Source of the DNA: Nectonema munidae
Lineage: Eukaryota > Nematomorpha > Nectonematoida > Nectonematidae
DNA length: 64,000 nt
NCBI GenBank assembly: GCA_030549495.1
Contig: JAUIRK010000964.1
Location: 62,001 to 126,000 of the forward strand
Direction of reading: 5' to 3'
Every line of letters begins with the position of its first letter. Position 1 is the stretch's first letter. Both the position numbers and the translations under genes were made by a program. Shown piece after piece: positions 1 through 11,298 of the stretch. Below the pieces are notes generated by a model, which was not told the origin of the DNA, made no database searches, and saw only the letters and a program-made list of their open reading frames with translations.

Positions 1-105
1 TGGATATTTGTTCTCCAGTGGTATTCGCTAAACCTCTTTAATTTTGAAAATTGCAAAAAAAAATGTCGCCCCTCAATAATAATTTTGAGGATGCTAAAGT
101 AGTAA
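1..105 (+). mobile_element. MITE fragment, CAGGGGCGCACATC family (right end)
   Basis: This stretch matches the right-hand part of the element at 17520-17827. Both share the text around ggtatt, a run reading ttttgaaaattgcaaaaaaa, a C-rich block after tcg, and a terminal GATG motif. The left part lies outside the window. The family is non-coding, with hAT-style ends that begin CAGGGG. Other members are at 10585, 17520 and 44931. Confidence 0.55.
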
Positions 106-124
106 TTATACCGTTTTTTCCAAA

Positions 125-1070
125 ATTGATTAATTCGCTTTGAAAATAAACTCTTTTCGCTCATGATCCTGAAAGTTCCTACATAGAAAACGTGTGTGTG
201 CCATTCGACTGGTGTGGTTTGTACAGCGTGATACATTTTATTTATATCACCAGAAAATGCATACTTTTTCTCTCTAAATCTTATCAAAACTTCAAATATA
301 TTTTTCATTAACTTCAAGTACCAATAATAATCATTTAAACAATGTCCCTTTTATACTTAGCTGATGTATCAAATACTATTCTTAGCGGTGTACTTTCACT
401 ATCTTTCAACATTTGTCTGTGAGGTATGTAATATATCGGACCCTTCCAATTTCTATGTTTATCGGTGATTTCTATTACCCCTCTTTTTTGCATGCTAGCT
501 ATTTCTTTTTCATAACATTAGTATTCTTTACCTAACTTAAAGAGCTTTTTTTCCGTAGATTGAAATCTTTTCAAGACATAATCCTTGTTGTTAGGTAGCT
601 CCTTTGGGTCATGTTTCCAAGGATAACATGCTGTCCACATATTCCTTTTCTCATCTAAACGTAGACCCTTTTCTATCATATACATTTCTCTTTCTTCATT
701 CCATGTCATTTTCTTTGAACCTAAAATACAATTACCACACTTACAGCCTCCATATATGGGTAAACATTCTACCCCCATGGCTTCTGTGCTGGAAAAATCC
801 TCTAACAAATTTGAATTGACATGAAAGTTGGTCGCAACGACATTTCCGTTTTTGCCTACATCCGAAACTCTATCCCAAATTACACTTCCTTATAAAGACT
901 TAGAGAACACTACGTGCTCGCGAATAATTTGTGGATAAGGGTGAAGATGTGCAAAATCAACTCCTAATAGTTCTACATCGCCTTTCGGAAAACTTAATGT
1001 ACCTTTTGGAATTTCAAAGGTATTTGCTAATTCTTCTGTTTCTAAGTTTAGAACTTTCTAAGTTTTTGAA
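125..1070 (-). mobile_element. BEL/Pao LTR retrotransposon fossil (pol fragment)
   Basis: Read on the minus strand, short segments resemble BEL/Pao polyprotein. Around 518-808 is the cysteine-rich stretch CKCGNCILGSKKMTW followed by a WTACYPWKHDP-type segment. This is the linker between the protease-like region and the reverse transcriptase in Pao elements. Towards 125-500 come pieces of the start of the reverse transcriptase (for example WKGPIYYIPH). The fragment is old and broken in several places, and no LTRs were recognised. The family call rests on recognised motif order. Confidence 0.7.
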
Positions 1071-1162
1071 TTTTCAACTTTTCTAAGTTGAACTTAAATG
1101 ATCCACGGATGCGGATATCCGATATATTTCTAGAAAAATCTTTTTCATCCTTATCTTTAAAA

Positions 1163-1220
1163 CTATAATCTATAAGCTATAGATTATAAGCTATAATCTA
1201 TAATTTATAAGCTATAATCA
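1163..1220. repeat. AT-rich palindromic simple repeat
   Basis: Units of the form ataagctataatct recur about four times in alternating orientation, so the segment can fold on itself. It is a low-complexity sequence with no gene content. Confidence 0.6.
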
Positions 1221-2540
1221 CTATTTCGAAAACAAGAAAAAACGCACAGACATTGTTTTCCAGTATCCAATCAAACTCTACTAAAACTAGTTTATCAATA
1301 AATACAATTCGAAGTGGTAGTAGGTTCTCTTGCACTTAGTTCACTCTGTGAAAGACCAGTTTTGGCTTTTGAAGCCTCATAAGTTCCACTTTTTGTGTTC
1401 AAACCCGATAGTTAGCGTGATGATGATCAAATACCAGAGAGCTTACAGATACTTCCACTTACAGCAAAAAAAACTCTATAAAGATTCATCTTATTTTTAT
1501 AAAAATTTATTTTTTTAATTATTGAAATAACTTCCAAGTATATTGGGGCGAGTCCGTTCCTAGATTTGGATTTGGTAAATTCATACTAGAAAAAAGACTT
1601 TCGACAGTTGTAAACATGGCCTTTCAACATAAAAAAGATATAGAAAATTTCCTTAAAGGCAATTTAAATTTGCTAGGGCTGGGGAGAAGGAAATTATTTT
1701 AAAAAAAGTAAAGAAATGCACTTGTTACTCCGCTATTCCATTACCCATACAGACAATAATTTCATTATATTAAATTTCAATTTAAATAAAATTTTTTGTA
1801 TAAATTCGCTGTAAGGTAAGTTTATTTGGTCATATAAATCTACACAAATTTTAGATAACATTTTGCACAAAATCAAGAAAAACAGTTAATCTTTCTTTTT
1901 TGACTTACTTTTCTTCGATTGAATTTTGACTCGGCTACACAAAACCGCTTACGGTGGCCTCATAGTTCTTTCAGAATACTTTGGAAAGTAATAGACTATA
2001 ATGGAACAATCAAATTCAGAACATGCTCCGATTGGAAGAAAACTAACAAACTACGTTTATCAATCATCTTTAGATTCATATATAATGTATAGCCTTATAT
2101 TAGATCTTAAAAATGACATCACTTCCAACATAGAGCATTCTGATTCGGTTTGACCCTCCCTCTCCTCCATTACCTTTGCGCGTCATATATGGATGACTTC
2201 TAAGCAGACTCTCGAAATGTGCTAAGTGAGTCACCAGATAATGACGAAAAAGTTCTCATTGAGTATATTACAATTTTATTTAGTTATCACCTCAGATGAG
2301 TCAGTTATTTGCATATTTTCTATAATTTTATCTTTTCCATATTTTTTATATTTTTATTCTCTTACTATTTTGCCAAGTTACTAAACTTTAAATTATTATA
2401 TTGTTTTCAAAAAAAAATAGTTTATTAAATTAAGTTTTGAACAAGATAAATTAATTAACCGCAAGTTTTAGCATTACAAAAGCAATTTAATTTTTATTTA
2501 ATTCCATTGACACATACAAATTTAGCGGAACATATATTAG
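1221..2540. other. AT-rich interval with one doubtful 50-codon ORF
   Basis: No conserved gene is recognised. An ATG at 2001 opens a 50-codon frame ending at TGA 2151-2153, with product beginning MEQSNSEHAPIG and ending in an acidic stretch. In composition it resembles the acidic N-terminal region of some piggyBac transposases, but nothing after it continues that family. It may be chance. The rest is A/T-rich and non-coding. Confidence 0.3.
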
Positions 2541-4850
2541 TATTAAATTCTCCCAAAAAGATCATTCGACAGACACCAACAAGAATTAGCCCTAATGGTA
2601 AAGAAAGTTTGCTAGATTTGCTGTAATGGAAATCTTTTGGGCGATCTCACCGCGCTACAAAACTTAACAAAAAGTGATCATTACTGATTAGTTTTTACAG
2701 TCGTGCAGAAAATAAAAGGTATTGTCAAATCAAGTGCAATTTTATGCTGCTAATAATTACAGCAGCATCGAAAAAAGTTTAGAAAATATTAATTGGCAAT
2801 TTTTCACCGACAAAAATATAGAAGAATCATTTATCTACTTTGACTATATAATTAATGACCAAATAAAACTTCATCTTCCTTTATTTTCTGAAAGAAAAAC
2901 ATTCAAATCGTTTACTATTCTTTTCTATAAAAAAAGAAAAATTTTTCAAGAAATTTGGTGGCACTGTCAACTTTAATGAATATAAAAAAGTTAGTAATGA
3001 ACTCCATCTTATGACAAGAAAACTTAGAATTAATTTTGAAGTAAACATCTTGAAAGATTTTAAGAAAAATTCCAAACCGACATGGAGTTATATAAATCAA
3101 AAAAGAAAGAATCACACTATAGCAAAGACCAAGATTGAAGATTATGGTAGAATAATAGAAACTGATTTGTTGCCTGAAAGATTCAATCTCTACTTCGCAT
3201 CTATCCATAAAAAAGAAAGTCCACTGTTAACTACAACATTAAACCTAAAAACTTTTTTAAGAAGTTGGAAGGTTTGTGTTGGATATGCTGAAGTTCGGGG
3301 TAAGCTTATTAATTTAAATACATCAAAAAGTCCAGGATTTGATAATAATCACCCATCTTTTTCAAAAACTTAGCTAATACTATTGCTGTTCCGTTGACAT
3401 TTCTTTTTAACAAGTCTCTGAAAGAATCCAGACGTCCTGATGCTTGAAAATTGAGTTGCATAACAAGGTGATAAAAATGTGTCTCAAGTTACAGACCAAT
3501 ATCAGTTAACTGTGTAAGGTTTAAAATTTTGGGATCAATAAAATTAATGATAAGGTTTAGGCTCACCTTGAAGTTAATGGGATATTATGCGACAATCAAC
3601 ATGCATTTCGTCAAAAAAAGTGTAAATTACTAACCTGATCGAATATATAAATGAAGTTACCCTTGAAGCGAACAAAAGTAAAACAGTAAATGTTGTTTAT
3701 TTTTACTTCGAAAAAGCATTTGATACCGTTCCTCATGAAAGGCTCCTACTAAAACTGCAATTATCTTATCAATATCTTTATCAATTATCTTATCATCGTT
3801 TCTCTTGCAATTTCTTGAGCTGGATAAAAGACTATAAATGCAAAAGCCTTGTAAGATTAAACGGAAATTACTCAACGGTTGCAGAGGTTACAGGTAGCGT
3901 TCAACAAGGCTCTATAATGGGTCCAATTCTTTTCAGTCTGTTCATAAACAATATCCCTAACAAGCTCAAATCTTGTTGAAAATTATATGTTGACGATATC
4001 AAAATATATACTGCTTCTAATGAATCTTCAATCTTTCTACTCAAGATTTGCATTCAATTTATGAATGGACCATTGAATGTGACTTGAAATTAAATCCCAA
4101 TAAGTGCTATCATTTTAAATTGAAAGATCTGATGATCAGGTCTTTTTTATAGGAGTAAAATCAATAAAGAAAACTTTAAAACACAATTGTAAACTCTGTT
4201 TTACAGAACATGTGTCTTGTAGTGTCAAGAAAGCTTTTCTGTACTTCATATGCTGAAAAATGATTTTTTTATCTGACTTAAATGTTGCTGTTCATTTATT
4301 TAATTAATTAGTTGGGCGTATTCTTGAATATGGTATTATAATTTTTGGTAACTCCTTCATATGAAGAAGATTGAAAAAGTATTTACTAAATATCTACCCC
4401 TAAATAGTATCTTGTGTATAAAATGTACATTTAATGAATTTTAACACTAAAATTTTAATACAACTTTCACCAATTAAACTTTTGTGACATTCATAAAAAC
4501 CGACAACTTTGTATCTTATGGACAGCTTTGAAAGTGCTAACCTGAAATTTGGTTTGTTCAATGAGAGTGGACAGCGAAAAGAATAAGTCTTTCTATTTGT
4601 ACGTAATAAGGTTCCGAAAAAGTCCACGCGTCGTATTAAATGAAGAAATGAGAAATAGTCCAATTTTTTGGGAGAAGAGATCTTTAGATCATATTCCACA
4701 AATTGTTAGTATGCGAATATTTTCTTGTACCGGCAACATTTCTTATCGCTTTTTTGTACAAAACTTGAAGAGAATGCAAGTTTGCATGTCCAAAATTTAT
4801 CAAACTGTAAGAAATTGGAGGAAAGAAAAAAGTTTTTAATAAAAGCAATT
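2540..4850 (+). mobile_element. CR1/Jockey-like LINE relic (endonuclease end to reverse transcriptase)
   Basis: A non-LTR retrotransposon remnant. Around 2560-2620 is the last part of the endonuclease (RQTPTRISP then LLDL). Around 3011-3373 is the linker and start of the reverse transcriptase: WSYINQKRK, then LNTSKSPGFDN, the fingers motif that precedes the polymerase core. Around 3720-4000 come DTVPHERLLLKL, GSVQQGSIMGPILFSLFINN and LYVDDIKIYT, the last holding the catalytic YxDD-type motif as YVDD. The order matches CR1/Jockey-group LINEs. Several frameshifts and stops separate the blocks, so it is not functional. The 3' part beyond about 4400 is weak, and copy A of the TTAA satellite element begins at about 4870. 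Confidence 0.8.
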
Positions 4851-4869
4851 TGACATAAAGGGGAAATAC

Positions 4870-5760
4870 TTTTAAAAAGGTTTGAAAATACCTATAAGTG
4901 TTAATCAAATTTGCGGTTTACGTCGGAAAACTATCTCCACAAATATTCTCCCTAATTTTAGATGAAATAAGTTTTATACCATCCTAGTTTCGTTATGGAC
5001 TCAGTTTTTGCTTTTTGAAAATATATGCAAGCGTCAAAAAAATATGTGGTTTAAGTTTGAAAACTGTTTTCAAATATATCTCAAATTTTTTATGAAATAT
5101 ATATTTTTATACCAAATCAACCATGCTAGTTTCATTTATGGACTCAATTTTTGCATTTAGGATTTTAAAATAACTATAAGTATGAACCAAATTTACGTTT
5201 CGTTCTAAAATTTGTTTCCAAAAATATTGACTCAAATTTTACATGAAATATATATTTTTATACCAAATAGATCATGATGGTTTCATTTCTGGACTCAGTT
5301 TTCGCATTTAGAGGTTTTACTGTCAGTGTCAATCAAATTTGAGGTTTACGTCTGAAAACTATCTCCAAAAATATTCTCCCTAATTTTACATAAAATTTAT
5401 GTTTTTATACCAAATCAACCATGATAGTTTTATTTCTGAAATCAGTTTTTGCATTTAGAGGTGTTAAAATGTCTGAAAGTGTCAATCAAATGTTCGATTT
5501 ACGTCTAAAGTCTACAGAAATATTTTTAAAATTTAAATAAAATATCTGTTTTTATGCCAAATGGAAGATGCTGGTTTCATTTTTGGACGCCAGGTTTGGA
5601 ATTTATGGCTTTAAAATATCTGAAAGCTTCAATCAGATTTGCAGTTTACTTATAGATACTGTCTTCAAAAAAATAAATATCTGTTTTTATACCAAATTGG
5701 CTATGCTTATTTTATTTCTGTGCTCCATTTTAGCTAATACGGTTAAAAAATAGCTGGACG
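4870..5760 (-). repeat. T array, about six ~150-bp monomers
   Basis: Repeated units contain a segment reading accaaat(c)aaccatgctagtttcat, a 'ggactca' block and a 'tttgcggttt' block. They are reverse-complement relatives of the arrays at 21390-22440 and 48640-51830. Monomers here are clearly divergent from each other, so this array looks older than the one in copy D. Confidence 0.8.
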
Positions 5761-6839
5761 TGGCGATTGAATTAGTAATGTATGCCTAAAAATCAGTTCT
5801 GTAAAAATTTTCAAAAAATTGTTGTATATTAGTTATATGGTAGAAATATACTTTTTTTCTTGTATATTTTGGCTTATAATACTTTTTTCAATCATCTTGA
5901 GTATGAAATATTTATTAAAAAAAAACAAATGTATCATAATTTGAAGATTAGTATGAGAGAACAAAGCAATCTCAAAACTAATTGAAAAGAAGAGAACGTG
6001 TGATCAAAAGAAATAATAAAAACAAATATGTATCTTGACTAAATGGAAGATCTATCATGTTTTAATGAACTAGGAAGTGGTGTAATTATATAATATTGGG
6101 TGCTTCTAAAATAATTTTGACCGTGAAAAAGAAGTTCCTCTTTTACAAATGAAAAATATTTAAATCTATAGCTTATCATCTTTGATTACAATGATCATTT
6201 AACTAAGATCGCTAGAAAATCTGAAAATTTAGAATATGTCACATTAATCAAAAATGGTACAGATACCAATATGTGAGAATTTAGTCACTATCAAGATATT
6301 TTTTAATTTAAATTGAATTTGTCCATCTTTTTCCTTTTGTGCGAAAGAGAGAGTCTTTTAGATGAAGAAGGTGGACAACTTTAAAATTCAGGCCTGATAA
6401 TAAAATATACGATATTGATAATAAAAAAGGCTAAGATCATCAAGAAGATTCTTTAATCAGAATGCTTTGAGAGAGGGAAAAATCTGTTCAAAATAAATCC
6501 TTATAAAAAATTTTTCAGGCACACATTGAAGAAAATAAATTTCTAATGAAAAAAGAGCTACTAAGAAAGGATGATCATAGAATGAATAGCAAAATTACAC
6601 ACTGTAAAGTATAGAAGATATGACGTAGAGACTACATGCCGATAACGAATTTGTAGCCAAAAAGATGGAGGTCCTATCGAGAAACTTAATTTACTGACAA
6701 ATGAAATATTTTGATTTTGAGTGAATTAAACACCTAAAATTGGTTTATTAATAAATTAAGAAAATAATTACCAGAGAAATACTGCAAGTAGAAATTATTT
6801 TGAAGTTTATATATTTGACATTGATTTACAGGCTTAATT

Positions 6840-7500
6840 GATATTTTTATCAGGTTTTATTGATTTCATAAGAAATGAATATCACTATTAAACACAGCGT
6901 ACTTGAAAATGAGTATATGTGTGTAAAAAACTTTATATAAGAATAAAAATTTTAATTTTGACATGGGTTGTCATATTAAAATTTTTTTGTCACGTTTGAC
7001 TGATTTTCATAAATAAAAAAAAGTAATATCACTATTAAACACAGCGTACTTAAAAATGGGTATATGTGTGTAAAAAACTTTATAATTATTAGGATAAAAT
7101 GTTTCTTTTTGAGATAAATCAATTTTTTGACAGGTTTGATTGTTTTCATAAAAAATGAATATCACTACTCAATTCAGCATGATTGAAAATGGGTATATAT
7201 GTGTAAAAAACTTTATATATATACTTAGATAAAAAGTTTTTTTTGAGATGAGCTGTGACATTTAAATCAATTTTTTGACAAGTTTGATTAATTTTCATAA
7301 AAAATGAATAACACCACTAAATTCAGCATAATTAAATGGGTATATATCTGTAAAAAACGTTATATAATTATTTGGATAACGTTTCTTTTTTTGAGATGAG
7401 ATGTCAAATATAAATCAATTTTATGACAGGTTTGATTGATAAAAAATGGACATCACCATTGAATTCAGCATAGTTAAAATATATATGTAACATAAAAACT
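6840..7500 (-). repeat. V array, about four ~150-bp monomers
   Basis: Each unit has a block reading 'aaaatgggtatatatgtgta' followed by aaaaaactttatata, a 'tttttgaga' block, and 'gacaggtttgattgatttt'. It matches the array at 19760-21010 on the opposite strand. Confidence 0.8.
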
Positions 7501-7639
7501 TATCAATATTTTTAGAAAAATGGGGGGGGGGGGGTAAACGAATAAAATTTAGCCCAGCCCTGATAGGGTTAAGATTCAAGTTCTTTTAAAGATCTTTGCT
7601 TTGATAATTTTTGAAATCGCGTTGAAAGAAAAAAAATTA

Positions 7640-8330
7640 GATCGTTTGTTTCGCCATTCCAGATGCAAATCTCACGGTGATAAGCAATTGGTTGGATGGT
7701 AGGGTTTAGGTGCCGAATATACCTCGTAAATATGGTGTCAAAATATACTAGGGATGTGAGGCCTCAACCGGCTTTGAACTCAATGCATATATTTACTTCG
7801 GAGCAGACAAAAGTCTTGACGAAAAATATAAGCAAAGCTTTTCTTGTTGTATTATGTTCCATTTGATGGAGCCCTTTTTTCTTTCAAGTAGAGAAATTTA
7901 TAGAGATAGGTAACACCTCAGAAAAACTTGCTTTTGAATTGGCTAAAAAAACTTGACGCTTATAATAACTACCAAAAGTTTAAGGAAAGAAGTACCTACA
8001 TTTATAAATAAATTGAAGAGTCGTCAAATTCCATCTACTCTTTCAATGTATGATCATGTGAAAGTAAAGTTTGTATTCTTTCTTATGTACCTAGAAAAAA
8101 CAAAAATGCATCCGTTCTCAAATTAGCATTTCTTCTAGGGAGGACTTAAAGCCAAAAGCGATACTTGGTTATAATCAAAATAAAAGTGGTGTGGATGTTA
8201 TGGATGGAATAATAGAAGAATTTACAACAATAAGAAAGACAGTAAGATGGCTTTTATTGATTAACATTGTAAATAAACATAAAAAGTGCTATACTTCATA
8301 TTAGTGTCATCTGTTTAAATAAAAAGTTCG
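7640..8330 (+). pseudogene. piggyBac transposase relic
   Basis: Short blocks of a piggyBac (DDE_Tnp_1_7) transposase are visible in order. VPNIPRKYGVKIY at about 7710 corresponds to the conserved 'P.KP.KYGIK' strand, followed by a GFELNAYIYFG segment. KPKAILGYNQNKSGVDVMD, then RKTVRWLL, at about 8150-8260 is the motif holding the third catalytic acid (GVDxxD) and the following helix. The middle is damaged by stops and frameshifts and the N-terminus is missing. It begins 70 bases beyond the TTAA end of copy A but shows no shared terminus, so it is better read as a separate relic. Confidence 0.8.
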
Positions 8331-8790
8331 CATTTTGTCTGTCGCGATTAAAAGCGTCAACATTTTGTCTGGCAACCATGAAAACATTATAAGTAATTAA
8401 TATTTTTTTTAACAAATATCATACCTACTCTAAAAAAAAGTTGTCCACCTACTCGTCACTTAAAAATGAAAATATTCTGGTTTTTGAAAGGCGAGAATTT
8501 TTCAAGAGTAGAGATGCGAAGGCGAGATAGATATCCAGCTGTCAACCCTAGCTACAATGTAAAATAATTTAGATTTATATAAATTTTTAGCTATATAAAA
8601 TTGAAAAGCTCAGCAGCAGCTTATTCTAGTCCATTGTTGAATATTAAGGATTTAATTTATGAAAAGAAAATAAAAGACACCATATTATTTTTTTTCTAAA
8701 TTTCGTATTATAATCTCCAACTACATACGCATTCAATCAAAGATATATGATGGAGCCAGTGAGAATAGAGAGAAGGTTATTTTATGCAAA
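8331..8790. other. Intergenic, no gene seen
   Basis: AT-rich spacer between the piggyBac relic and the 3' end of FRG1. Two copies of cattttgtctg lie about 30 bases apart near 8331-8372. No other signal was seen. Confidence 0.5.
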
Positions 8791-8793
8791 TAA

Positions 8794-8799
8794 TTTATT
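8794..8799 (-). promoter_or_regulatory. Polyadenylation signal of FRG1
   Basis: AATAAA on the minus strand, 66 bases past the FRG1 stop codon. This is the nearest canonical signal downstream. Confidence 0.55.
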
Positions 8800-8864
8800 C
8801 CTTACAAACGCATATATTTCGGTTCTTTGATTCAGGCATGGAATGAGGGAGGCTTTTTAATTGT

Positions 8865-9683
8865 CTACTTACAATACCTGTCTGCTTTCATTTTGACTCT
8901 ACGATCAAGCAGGGATTCATGCAGGTTTCCCTCTTTCTTTGCTCGCTTCAGCGTACTCCTATCATTCTCATTGACCTTGACCTTTCCATTCTTGAAGCTT
9001 TGGAATTTTCTGACGTAGCACTCTTCTACCTGCCCGATCCTCCCTCTTTCTTCTATGGGCGTTACGTCTTCTATGGCTTTTGAAGCGTTGGATTTGATCT
9101 TGAGAAATTCTTTCTCGCCAGCTTTGCCTTGCTTGCATTCAAAAATTTCTTTTCCCCCAAACCCTTCACTCTTATCATCCTCTTCTCCCTCACAACAAGT
9201 CAAGAATTTGTTGTTTGAAGCCAAAAGCGCCATCTTTCCACTTTCAAACACAGCCTCCCATTGTTCGCGGTGAGCAATGGCATCCGACATACCCTTTAAA
9301 TTACCATTGTCATCGTAGGCTAGGTATTTTCCGAATCCTGTCTTCATTGCAAACTTAAACTTGTTCAGCTTCACAGCGGTTAAAATTTCCTGAGCATCTG
9401 GTTCCTCGTCTTCGTCCAACTTCTTGACACCCAGTGTGAAGGTTCCATCTTCAAGAGACATGAGATATGTTAGAGGATACACTTCGATACAAATAGAGCC
9501 TTTTATTTCTTCATTATCGCAAACTGTCCACCATGTTTCATTCTTTAAGGTGGATGTTGCTTTCTCACTATTATTTACTGTTCCAGACTTATTCAAAAAC
9601 GACGAGCTTGTAACTTTTAACTTGTTTTTACTTTTCAATTTTATCCGTTTCACTTTTACAGAGTTATAATCTTTTTCAGACAT
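8865..9683 (-). CDS. FRG1: FRG1 family protein (FSHD region gene 1 homolog)
   Basis: A complete 272-residue protein in one exon. FRG1 proteins are nuclear and nucleolar actin-bundling, RNA-associated proteins linked to pre-mRNA splicing. They have a fascin-like beta-trefoil core. Seen here: a basic N-terminus (residues about 10-25, VKVKRIKLKSKNK); the core entry TWWTV near residue 50; FTLG near 85; FGKYLAYDDNG and SDAIAHREQWE, then GKMALLASN, around 115-155; and a basic C-terminal block SLLDRRVKMKADRYCK ending exactly where vertebrate FRG1 ends. Length is close to the human 258 residues. The start is the ATG at 9681-9683 (MSEKDYNSVK), which aligns with the family N-terminus. No intron is needed anywhere. 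The gene is flanked by AT-rich spacer, with transposon relics on both sides. Confidence 0.95.
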   Translation of the reverse strand: MSEKDYNSVKVKRIKLKSKNKLKVTSSSFLNKSGTVNNSEKATSTLKNETWWTVCDNEEIKGSICIEVYPLTYLMSLEDGTFTLGVKKLDEDEEPDAQEILTAVKLNKFKFAMKTGFGKYLAYDDNGNLKGMSDAIAHREQWEAVFESGKMALLASNNKFLTCCEGEEDDKSEGFGGKEIFECKQGKAGEKEFLKIKSNASKAIEDVTPIEERGRIGQVEECYVRKFQSFKNGKVKVNENDRSTLKRAKKEGNLHESLLDRRVKMKADRYCK

Positions 9684-10584
9684 CAACTTTAAAGATCAAT
9701 CTATAAAAAAAGTTGAAAACAAGTTTAAAATTCATACACAGAAAGGAATAAACATAAAATACTTGAATTAATACTATCCATGCCAGCTATATAAGAACCG
9801 GTTATTTATGATGGTTACAGATATAAAGATATGTATCATATTAAATCAAAATATCTGGTTGACATTTTTGGCCAGGATACATATTATATAAAATGTGGAT
9901 AAAAAGATTTAGGACAGAATTTTCATCAATTCAAAATAAAAATGTGGTTCTTGATCGATTAAATTTGGAGTGATTATGCATTTAAAAGTTTGAAGCATTT
10001 TAAGCATGTAGAGAAATAGCGCCTTAGATTTGAATTTTGATTGAAGGCTGTTGACAACAAAACATTACTGATTCGCTTTCAAAATAATACAAAAAGTTCG
10101 CATTATTATTTTAGAAATCTAAAAATATATTTAACGTCATTTGACATAATAAATATTTTAAAGGAAGGAGTTATTGGGGTAAACTCGCAAAGAATTTTTT
10201 CACTGAGAACTTTCTTTCTTGAGATTATTTAAACCGTCTTAATTCTTTTATTTTTAATTCAAAATGTTTTCAAAAACATTAGAAAAAAACTCGAAAAAAA
10301 TGTTCAAAGTGGCAAAAACACGAATGCACCTTTTTAAGTGCAGTAAAACAACGTAGCTAAGGAAAAATATCAGTGGAAGAACATTGTAATTGTGCAAAAA
10401 TTTTTACATAAAAAAGAGAAAGTGTCGTGCAGAAAAATAAGCTTTATATTCCATAACTGTGGCCTTCATGTGTTATAAATGTGTAAGGTAATTTTTGAAT
10501 TTTTTATAGGGAAAATTAAAAATTATTTTAACAAGTTACAATCCTTATAAATTCTTTTAATACTTTAACTATATAACAACTATC
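9684..10584. other. FRG1 upstream region and AT-rich spacer
   Basis: The FRG1 promoter must lie here, reading leftwards, but no clear TATA box or initiator stands out in the A/T background. A 63-codon frame at 10041-10232 has no recognisable similarity and is probably chance. Confidence 0.4.
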
Positions 10585-10680
10585 CAGGGGCGCACATCTG
10601 GGGGCGAAAAAGCCTTTCGCCCCCCCCACCAATAATTTTCAATTTTCTGAATTATATATCTTTTTTTATAGTATTTATTA
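10585..10680 (+). mobile_element. MITE fragment, CAGGGGCGCACATC family (left end)
   Basis: Begins CAGGGGCGCACATCTGGG, followed by gcgaaaa and a C-run before aataatttt, matching 17520-17600 closely. The right end was not found before 11300, so the copy is truncated or its end has diverged. Confidence 0.6.
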
Positions 10681-11298
10681 GACTTGTTTGTCTTCTGAGT
10701 AGATTTTCGATATTACTTTTCTTGTTTTAAAGTTAAGTCTTAGAATCAATATTTAAATCTTTTTTTTTCATTAACGTCTACTTCATTGATATAATAATGT
10801 AAATTTTAGTTATATTTGATCAGAATATATAATTATTAAAAAAAAAGAATCAATAATATAATTATTAAAAAAAATAATAATTTGGTAATTTTTTCCATTT
10901 CAGTAAAGTAGCCAGTCATTTGAATAAGAGTCCATGCATTTTTGAGCGAGGCAAATATTTTTTATACCACATAACTATATAAGAACTCTATAATTTAAAG
11001 CTTAAATATTAGAGTTCTGTATTACTAATCTTGTTTGGTAGCATTTTGTTGCTAAAAATTTTAAAATTTAATCTTTAAGCAACAATGCATTTCAGTAGAG
11101 AGTAATGAATCGACGTAACCAATTCGTTTGATATGAACCAGGCTTGTTGACCATTAGTGAGGCCGAGAAGTATCTTTTAGCTCGTAATGAATATTGCATC
11201 GGAGTGTGGGCTTGTAGAATAAACGAGGTCGGACTGTATTGCCAATGAGTCCTCTAATACAATCCTTTCCACGTGGTCTTTAGAAGACAAAAACATGT
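10681..11298. other. AT-rich spacer, then a less AT-rich unassigned 200 bp
   Basis: From 10681 to about 11090 the sequence is A/T-rich with poly-A and poly-T runs. From 11090 to 11298 base composition is more balanced, but no frame or known repeat is recognised. It could be subterminal sequence of the piggyBac element that follows. Confidence 0.35.

Larger units (their letters stand above)
4870..7572 (-). mobile_element. Copy A of TTAA satellite-bearing non-autonomous element
   Basis: A non-coding composite repeat. In plus-strand order it holds a tandem array (T, 4870-5760), a unique segment (U, 5760-6840), a second array (V, 6840-7500), then a G-run and a terminus ending ATAGGG-TTAA at 7569-7572. 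The order is the reverse of copy B (19683-22720). The T side has lost its own terminus where it abuts the CR1-like LINE. The TTAA next to a CCC/GGG terminus is the piggyBac-superfamily signature. There is no transposase frame inside, so any movement would need an enzyme supplied in trans. Confidence 0.75.
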